From Clostridia bacterium (GTDB lineage Bacteria > Bacillota > Clostridia > Christensenellales > UBA1242): 18,060 bases of DNA. The DNA is taken from NCBI GenBank assembly GCA_017473285.1, contig JAFULP010000015.1:1-18060 (forward strand). Reading direction: 5' to 3'. The notes below the pieces were generated by a model. That model ran no database searches, was not told the origin of the DNA, and saw only the letters and a program-made list of their open reading frames with translations. Shown one piece after another: positions 14,643-18,060 of the stretch. How positions within the stretch are numbered: the first letter of the stretch is position 1; the number at the start of each line of letters is the position of its first letter. The position numbers and the translations under genes are program-made.

Positions 14643-15104
14643 ATGGCAATAAGAGAAATTGTACAACATACTGACCCTTTTATTAGAAAGAAGTCAAGAG
14701 ATGTTAAATTTATTGATGATAAGGTTATTGAACTATTAGATGATATGAAGGAAACTGTGCTTAGTTTAAATGGCTCAGGGTTAGCGGCGGTGCAAGTGGG
14801 CGTGTTAAAGCGCATATTTGTAATTAATATCAATGGTGCATACCTTGAATTTATCAACCCACAAATAATCAAGCAATCTGGCGAACAACATCAACTAGAA
14901 GGTTGTTTGAGCGTTAAAATGCCTTATGGCTATGTTAAGCGCCCTATGAATGTTACAGTAAAGGCGCTTGACCGTAGTGGCAATGAGTTTACTTTTAGCG
15001 GGACTGATTATACCGCAATAGCGCTTTGTCACGAATACGACCACCTTGATGGAATAATCTACACCGACAAGTGTACAAGATTTTTGAAAAAAGATGAAGA
15101 GTAG
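14643..15104 (+). CDS. def: Peptide deformylase
   Basis: A 153-residue metalloenzyme that removes the formyl group from new proteins. All three motifs are present: GSGLAAVQ (44-51), EGCLS (86-90, metal ligand Cys88) and HEYDH (130-134, catalytic Glu131). Length is that of short Gram-positive type I enzymes. The SD AGGAG lies 7 nt before the ATG. It is coupled in the operon with fmt, which adds the formyl group that this enzyme later removes. The stop codon abuts a palindromic element (15104-15252). Confidence 0.97.
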   Translation: MAIREIVQHTDPFIRKKSRDVKFIDDKVIELLDDMKETVLSLNGSGLAAVQVGVLKRIFVININGAYLEFINPQIIKQSGEQHQLEGCLSVKMPYGYVKRPMNVTVKALDRSGNEFTFSGTDYTAIALCHEYDHLDGIIYTDKCTRFLKKDEE

Positions 15105-15252
15105 GAGATGTGCTCTCCGGCAAATAAGTAAATGCGCCAATTTGAAATGCAATCTATAGTTGTTAATTAAATAAGATTTTATAAACTTGATAAATAACCT
15201 ATTTAGAATTATAAATTGGCTTATTAACTGATTTGGTGGCGGACACTCCGCC
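15104..15252. repeat. Palindromic element with terminal mini-hairpins (copy A)
   Basis: The left end is a mini-hairpin, GGAGA-TGTGC-TCTCC (15104-15118), and the right end is another, GGCGGA-CAC-TCCGCC (15238-15252). Inside, the arms 15121-15143 and about 15209-15235 are inverted copies with several mismatches and share perfect GCCAATTT / AAATTGGC cores. The element fills most of the def-fmt gap. The terminal stems differ in sequence but keep pairing. The left arm is also similar to copy B after fmt. It looks like a small non-autonomous mobile or REP/MITE-type element; no transposase is seen. Confidence 0.6.
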
Positions 15253-15287
15253 TGTCGCACGCATAGTGCAAGGTAAAAGGAAATAAA

Positions 15288-16208
15288 ATGAACATAGTAT
15301 TTTTTGGAACGGGGGAATTTAGCGCAACGGTAGCGGAAGCGATACTAAACAGTGAACACAAGATTTTGGCAGTTGTTACTCAGCCCGACAAAGTTAATAG
15401 TAGGGGCAACAAGGTTACATTTAATGCGCTTAAACGCTTTGCGTTAGATAACAATATTCCTGTACATCAATTTGCTAAACTTAACTTGGAAGGGGAAGAT
15501 GTGTTGCGTGAGTATAATGCGGACTTTTTTGTAACCGCATCATATGGTCAAATCATCAAGCAAAACATACTTGATTTGCCTAAGTATTGTATTGCTAATG
15601 TTCACGGCTCATTACTTCCAAAGTATCGTGGACCAGCACCAATACAATGGGCAATAATCAATGGCGAAAAGATTACTGGCGTAACTATTATGAAAACTGA
15701 ACTTGGGGTAGACTGCGGTGAAATGTACCTAAAAAAGGAACTTGAAATTTTACCTACCGACACAAGCGATAGTGTATTTAGCAAACTATCTACACTAGGT
15801 GGTGTGGCTATCGTTGAGTTCTTGGATAATGCTAAATGTTATATGGCAAATGGTGTTAAGCAAGATGAAACTGAGATGTCATACTTTCCAATGCTAAGCA
15901 AGGAAATGGCACATATTGATTTTAACAAATCAAGCGAACAACTTGTTAATCTAATTCGTGGGCAATACAGTTGCAACACAATGTATTTTAATTTTAACGG
16001 TTCTAGATACAAGGTTGGTTTTGCTCGTGTGGTTGACGGCAAAGGTGTGGCTGGGCAAGTGCTTGAGGCGAGTGCTAAAAAGGGCTTAGTGGTTGCCACC
16101 GCTGATGGCGCTATTGAAATAGTCACTATTCAGCCAGAAGGCAAACCAGAGATGTCCGCCAAAGCATTCTGCAACGGCGGAAAAATCAAAGTTGGAGATG
16201 TGCTGTGA
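15288..16208 (+). CDS. fmt: Methionyl-tRNA formyltransferase
   Basis: A 306-residue enzyme that formylates initiator Met-tRNA using 10-formyltetrahydrofolate. It starts with the Rossmann-like MNIVFFGTGEFS. The catalytic segment NVHGSLLPKYRGPAPIQW (104-121) contains Asn104 and His106, with Asp142 in GVDCGEM. The C-terminal tRNA-binding OB domain follows, and length is normal. The ATG has AAGGA 7 nt upstream. The def-fmt pair is separated by 183 nt, unusually far, because palindromic copy A sits between them. The last codons and the stop lie within repeat copy B. Confidence 0.97.
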   Translation: MNIVFFGTGEFSATVAEAILNSEHKILAVVTQPDKVNSRGNKVTFNALKRFALDNNIPVHQFAKLNLEGEDVLREYNADFFVTASYGQIIKQNILDLPKYCIANVHGSLLPKYRGPAPIQWAIINGEKITGVTIMKTELGVDCGEMYLKKELEILPTDTSDSVFSKLSTLGGVAIVEFLDNAKCYMANGVKQDETEMSYFPMLSKEMAHIDFNKSSEQLVNLIRGQYSCNTMYFNFNGSRYKVGFARVVDGKGVAGQVLEASAKKGLVVATADGAIEIVTIQPEGKPEMSAKAFCNGGKIKVGDVL

Positions 16209-16270
16209 GCACCAGCAAATTAAGTAAATATGCCAAATTTAATTGTTTGCTATATTTAATTATTGACTAT
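16194..16270. repeat. Palindromic element, degenerate copy B
   Basis: It begins with the same 11 bases as copy A (GGAGATGTGCT), followed by a mini-hairpin GTGCT-GTG-AGCAC. It then has an arm (about 16211-16242) that parallels the left arm of A through AAGTAAAT and GCCAA. A decayed inverted arm follows at about 16246-16268. It overlaps the last five codons of fmt. Confidence 0.5.
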
Positions 16271-16286
16271 ATGGGTTAGTAAAGTT

Positions 16287-16315
16287 AAAAAGATGCTTGT
16301 TTTAAGCATCTTTTT
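16287..16315. terminator. Bidirectional terminator after fmt
   Basis: AAAAAGATGCTT (16287-16298) and AAGCATCTTTTT (16304-16315) form a perfect 12-bp stem with a 5-nt loop. It ends the rpoZ-fmt operon on the plus strand. On the minus strand, the last codons and stop of the Cys-rich gene lie in its arm, so it can end that transcript too. Confidence 0.88.
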
Positions 16316-16565
16316 GTATAAATTTTTTTAAATCATTTAGTTTGTATTCAATATTTGTTAAGGCATCAATAACTGCTTGATGAATTTTTTCTTTTGCCAT
16401 TGCGTTATCGTTAGGCTCAAATTGTTCACATTTTGTATGATTATAACTCATTTTGTAGTGTCGTTCATTTTTCATACAATGGCCACAATATAATTTTTTA
16501 GCAAAACCGCTTTCAAAACTATAGTGTTGAATAAAATGCTTACATTTTTCACAAATACAACTCAT
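16302..16565 (-). CDS. Small Cys-rich, probably zinc-binding protein (phage-type)
   Basis: An 87-residue protein with six cysteines (3, 5, 8, 27, 30, 46) and nearby histidines, arranged as C-x-C-x2-C, C-x2-C and a single C. A lysine-rich helical tail (about 55-87) follows. The pattern C..CKHF...YCGHC...C..FE resembles short zinc-ribbon-like proteins common in Firmicutes phages and accessory regions; this is recall, not a search, and the function of such proteins is unknown. Its AAAGGAGGT ribosome binding site (6 nt from the ATG) and perfect TTGACA-N17-TATAAT promoter predict very high expression when not repressed. It is divergent from an XRE regulator, and operator-like sites lie over its promoter. 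Confidence 0.75.
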   Translation of the reverse strand: MSCICEKCKHFIQHYSFESGFAKKLYCGHCMKNERHYKMSYNHTKCEQFEPNDNAMAKEKIHQAVIDALTNIEYKLNDLKKFIQKDA

Positions 16566-16578
16566 TTTTACCTCCTTT

Positions 16579-16594
16579 AATGCATTTGTGTCTT
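16579..16594. promoter_or_regulatory. Operator-like site 1
   Basis: AATGCATTTGTGTCTT, an imperfect inverted repeat just downstream of the minus-strand -10. It covers the predicted start of the Cys-rich gene transcript and shares 13 of 16 positions with site 3. Confidence 0.55.
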
Positions 16595-16595
16595 A

Positions 16596-16624
16596 ATTAT
16601 ATCAAGGCATAAGTGTCTTGTCAA
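16596..16624 (-). promoter_or_regulatory. Perfect consensus promoter of the Cys-rich gene
   Basis: Minus strand: TTGACA (16624-16619), 17-nt spacer, TATAAT (16601-16596), an exact sigma-A consensus. Site 2 fills its spacer and site 1 covers its start point, so a bound repressor would block it. Confidence 0.8.
16604..16619. promoter_or_regulatory. Operator-like site 2
   Basis: AAGGCATAAGTGTCTT, aligned with sites 1 and 3 on the CA-N4-TGT core. It lies between the -35 and -10 of the minus-strand promoter and begins 25 bp after site 1 begins. Confidence 0.5.
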
Positions 16625-16632
16625 GCATTTTC

Positions 16633-16648
16633 AATACATTTGTGTATT
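16633..16648. promoter_or_regulatory. Operator-like site 3
   Basis: AATACATTTGTGTATT, a perfect 6-4-6 palindrome (AATACA / TGTATT). It lies upstream of the XRE gene, at its expected promoter, and 29 bp from site 2. It is the most symmetric site and probably the strongest or the autoregulatory one. Confidence 0.6.
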
Positions 16649-16659
16649 AACATATAAAT

Positions 16660-16863
16660 ATGAGTAAATTTCCAGAAAAATTAAAAGAACTAAAACAAGA
16701 ATTAGGCTTGTCCAATATGAAAATTGGTAAAGCAATAGGAGTTGGAGATACAACGGTATGCCGTTGGGAAAATGGTAAGGCGGATATTAAGTCAAAAGAA
16801 TTGGTTAAATTGGCTAAATTTTTTGGTGTGTCAACTGATTATTTAGTTGGGCTTGAAGATTAA
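16660..16863 (+). CDS. XRE-family (Cro/CI-type) transcriptional repressor
   Basis: A 67-residue helix-turn-helix protein consisting of a single HTH_3 domain. The recognition region is IGKAIGVGDTTVCRWENGKAD (about 22-42, shown by its typical RWENG), and the end FFGVSTDYLVGLED is characteristic of phage-type repressors. It has no sensor or dimerisation domain. It is divergent from the Cys-rich gene, with three operator-like sites between them, which suggests that it represses that gene and controls itself. No SD precedes the ATG; the base seven positions after a TAACAT -10-like box (16648-16653) is the A of the ATG, so the message may be leaderless. rlmN follows after 2 nt, so the two are almost surely co-transcribed. 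Confidence 0.9.
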   Translation: MSKFPEKLKELKQELGLSNMKIGKAIGVGDTTVCRWENGKADIKSKELVKLAKFFGVSTDYLVGLED

Positions 16864-16865
16864 AT

Positions 16866-17891
16866 ATGAAGATATTAGCGGATTATAGTGTTACGGAATT
16901 GCAAGAAATGCTTAATTTACCTAAGTTTAGGGTTAAGCAGGTTTTTGATGCAATAATGCAAGCCAAGGACTATAATCAAACCACTATTCCTAAAAAGATG
17001 TACGAAGAATTGCAACAAGAATACATACTAAAGCCAGTTGAGATATTTGAAATATATAAGTCAAGCGATGGTACTAAAAAGTATTTGTTAAAGTTATGGG
17101 ATAACAACATTATTGAATGCGTGTTTTTAACTCAAAACTATGGCAACACAATTTGTATGTCAACTCAAGTGGGATGTAGGATGGGTTGTAAATTTTGCGC
17201 ATCAACAACGGGCGGACTAATTCGCAATTTAAGTGCGGGCGAGATGCTAAGTTGTATTGCAACGGTTAGTGCCGATAATGGCAAGTGTAACGAGCGCAAC
17301 TTTACCAATATTGTGCTTATGGGCAGTGGCGAACCGTTTGATAATTATGATAATGTGGTTAAATTTTTACGCCTAATTACCAATGAGCAAGGGTTTAATG
17401 TAAGCGAACGCAATATTTCACTTTCAACTTGTGGTCTTGTGACAAAGATTTATGACTTTATGAAGGAAGAACTTAATGTTACGCTTTGTGTGTCGCTCCA
17501 CGCAAGCACAGACGAAGTGCGTAAAACCATAATGCCTATTGCTAATGCGTATACTATTAAGGAAATTGTGGATGCTTTGCGTGTGTATAGTGCCACCACT
17601 AAGCGCCGTGTGGTGCTTGAATATTGCCTTATTAAAGATGTAAATGATAGTTTTGAAGATTGCAAGCGTTTAAGTGAATTATTTAAAGGCATCACTTGCC
17701 ATTTTAATGTGATATGCCTAAACCCTAATGGTGGAAGTTTGAAAGCGACCACCAAAAAGGAAGCGTATGCGTTTGTAGCCAAACTTGAAAGTTTGGGCTT
17801 AAGTGCCAGCCTTCGTCGCAGTCAAGGAAGCGACATCAACGGCGCTTGTGGGCAATTAAGAGCAAAAAGATTAAAAGAAATTGAGGAGTAG
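16866..17891 (+). CDS. rlmN: Dual-specificity 23S rRNA/tRNA adenine-C2 methyltransferase RlmN
   Basis: A 341-residue radical SAM enzyme that makes 2-methyladenosine in 23S rRNA (A2503) and some tRNAs. The cluster-binding motif CRMGCKFC (Cys104, Cys108, Cys111) and the C-terminal cysteine of GACGQL (Cys328, the one that forms the protein-RNA adduct) are present. The other catalytic cysteine is expected near residue 97 or downstream and is not assigned here. Length is normal. The ATG follows the XRE stop by 2 nt with no clear SD, so translation is probably coupled to the regulator. In related genomes it normally sits in fmt-rsmB-rlmN; here rsmB is missing and the XRE/Cys-rich pair is in its place. 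Confidence 0.96.
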   Translation: MKILADYSVTELQEMLNLPKFRVKQVFDAIMQAKDYNQTTIPKKMYEELQQEYILKPVEIFEIYKSSDGTKKYLLKLWDNNIIECVFLTQNYGNTICMSTQVGCRMGCKFCASTTGGLIRNLSAGEMLSCIATVSADNGKCNERNFTNIVLMGSGEPFDNYDNVVKFLRLITNEQGFNVSERNISLSTCGLVTKIYDFMKEELNVTLCVSLHASTDEVRKTIMPIANAYTIKEIVDALRVYSATTKRRVVLEYCLIKDVNDSFEDCKRLSELFKGITCHFNVICLNPNGGSLKATTKKEAYAFVAKLESLGLSASLRRSQGSDINGACGQLRAKRLKEIEE

Positions 17892-17897
17892 GTTATT

Positions 17898-18060
17898 ATG
17901 ACAATAAAAACCACAGATGTTTGGACAGAGCAATATCCTAATCATTATGATTGTTTTAATGGTGCATTCATTGATGGCATTGAAAAAGATAATATGCCTT
18001 ATGATAGATATAAAATTGTTTTAAATTGTAATTGCGAAATTAGTTCAAATACAGATTGTA
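17898..18060 (+). CDS. Partial gene at the window edge, unknown
   Basis: The first 54 codons of an open frame that runs off the right end. The ATG at 17898 follows the rlmN stop by 6 nt, with GGAG about 10 nt upstream. The N-terminus (MTIKTTDVWTEQYPNHYDCF) is not recognised. Four cysteines fall in the visible part, two as CNC. It does not resemble the PP2C-type phosphatase that often follows rlmN. It is likely part of the XRE-rlmN transcript. Confidence 0.6.
   Translation, partial: MTIKTTDVWTEQYPNHYDCFNGAFIDGIEKDNMPYDRYKIVLNCNCEISSNTDC

Noticed and set aside
16302..16863. Type II toxin-antitoxin pair (Cys-rich toxin, XRE antitoxin)
   Set aside because: The genes are divergent rather than co-directional, and the Cys-rich protein shows no toxin fold; a repressor-effector switch fits better, though this cannot be excluded.
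1..18060. CRISPR array, tRNA, rRNA or insertion sequence with transposase
   Set aside because: No regularly spaced direct repeats, no cloverleaf or rRNA stretch, and no transposase or integrase frame was seen.

Overview
The window reads as chromosomal DNA of an AT-rich, Gram-positive-type (Firmicutes, most likely clostridial) bacterium. This rests on gene content and order: a ylbJ/ylbK pair next to pta-ackA, then rpmF-plsX-rnc, then rpoZ-priA-def-fmt and rlmN, plus a DUF4364 protein typical of Clostridia. SD sequences are strong, promoters are sigma-A-like, and Rho-independent terminators separate the units. A ylbJ-family sporulation membrane protein hints at, but does not prove, a spore-forming ancestry. 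The genus cannot be named from this sequence.

Layout: 1-508 has no convincing gene but is dense in hairpins (terminators, a palindrome and a large nested inverted repeat). 509-2529 holds a nucleoside phosphorylase (-), a four-helix membrane protein (+) and a DUF4364 winged-helix protein (-). 2803-3483 is an unrecognised helical protein. 3532-7613 is the ylbJ (-), ylbK patatin (+), pta and ackA block for lipid hydrolysis and acetate formation. 7836-9844 carries rpmF, plsX and rnc, without the ylbN/DUF177 gene and acpP often found there. 9919-12064 is a three-gene insert (helicase-associated-like repeat protein, unknown protein, 5'-3' exonuclease) in the place where smc/ftsY often follow rnc. 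12259-16208 is rpoZ-priA-def-fmt, the translation/replication-restart cluster, without the usual gmk and coaBC neighbours. 16302-17891 holds a small Cys-rich protein gene divergent from an XRE repressor, and the repressor gene is joined to rlmN. rsmB, often found between fmt and rlmN, is not there. A partial gene runs off the end.

The most interesting signals are as follows. (1) The XRE/Cys-rich divergon has three similar 16-bp operator-like sites laid over a perfect consensus promoter, like a phage lysogeny switch wired into rlmN. (2) Related palindromic elements with small terminal hairpins lie on both sides of fmt. (3) The pta promoter puts the predicted transcription start on the A of the start codon, so the mRNA may be leaderless. 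(4) The rnc-rpoZ interval holds the HA-like/unknown/exonuclease cassette. (5) A 166-bp nested inverted repeat lies near the left edge. None of these could be tested by database search here.
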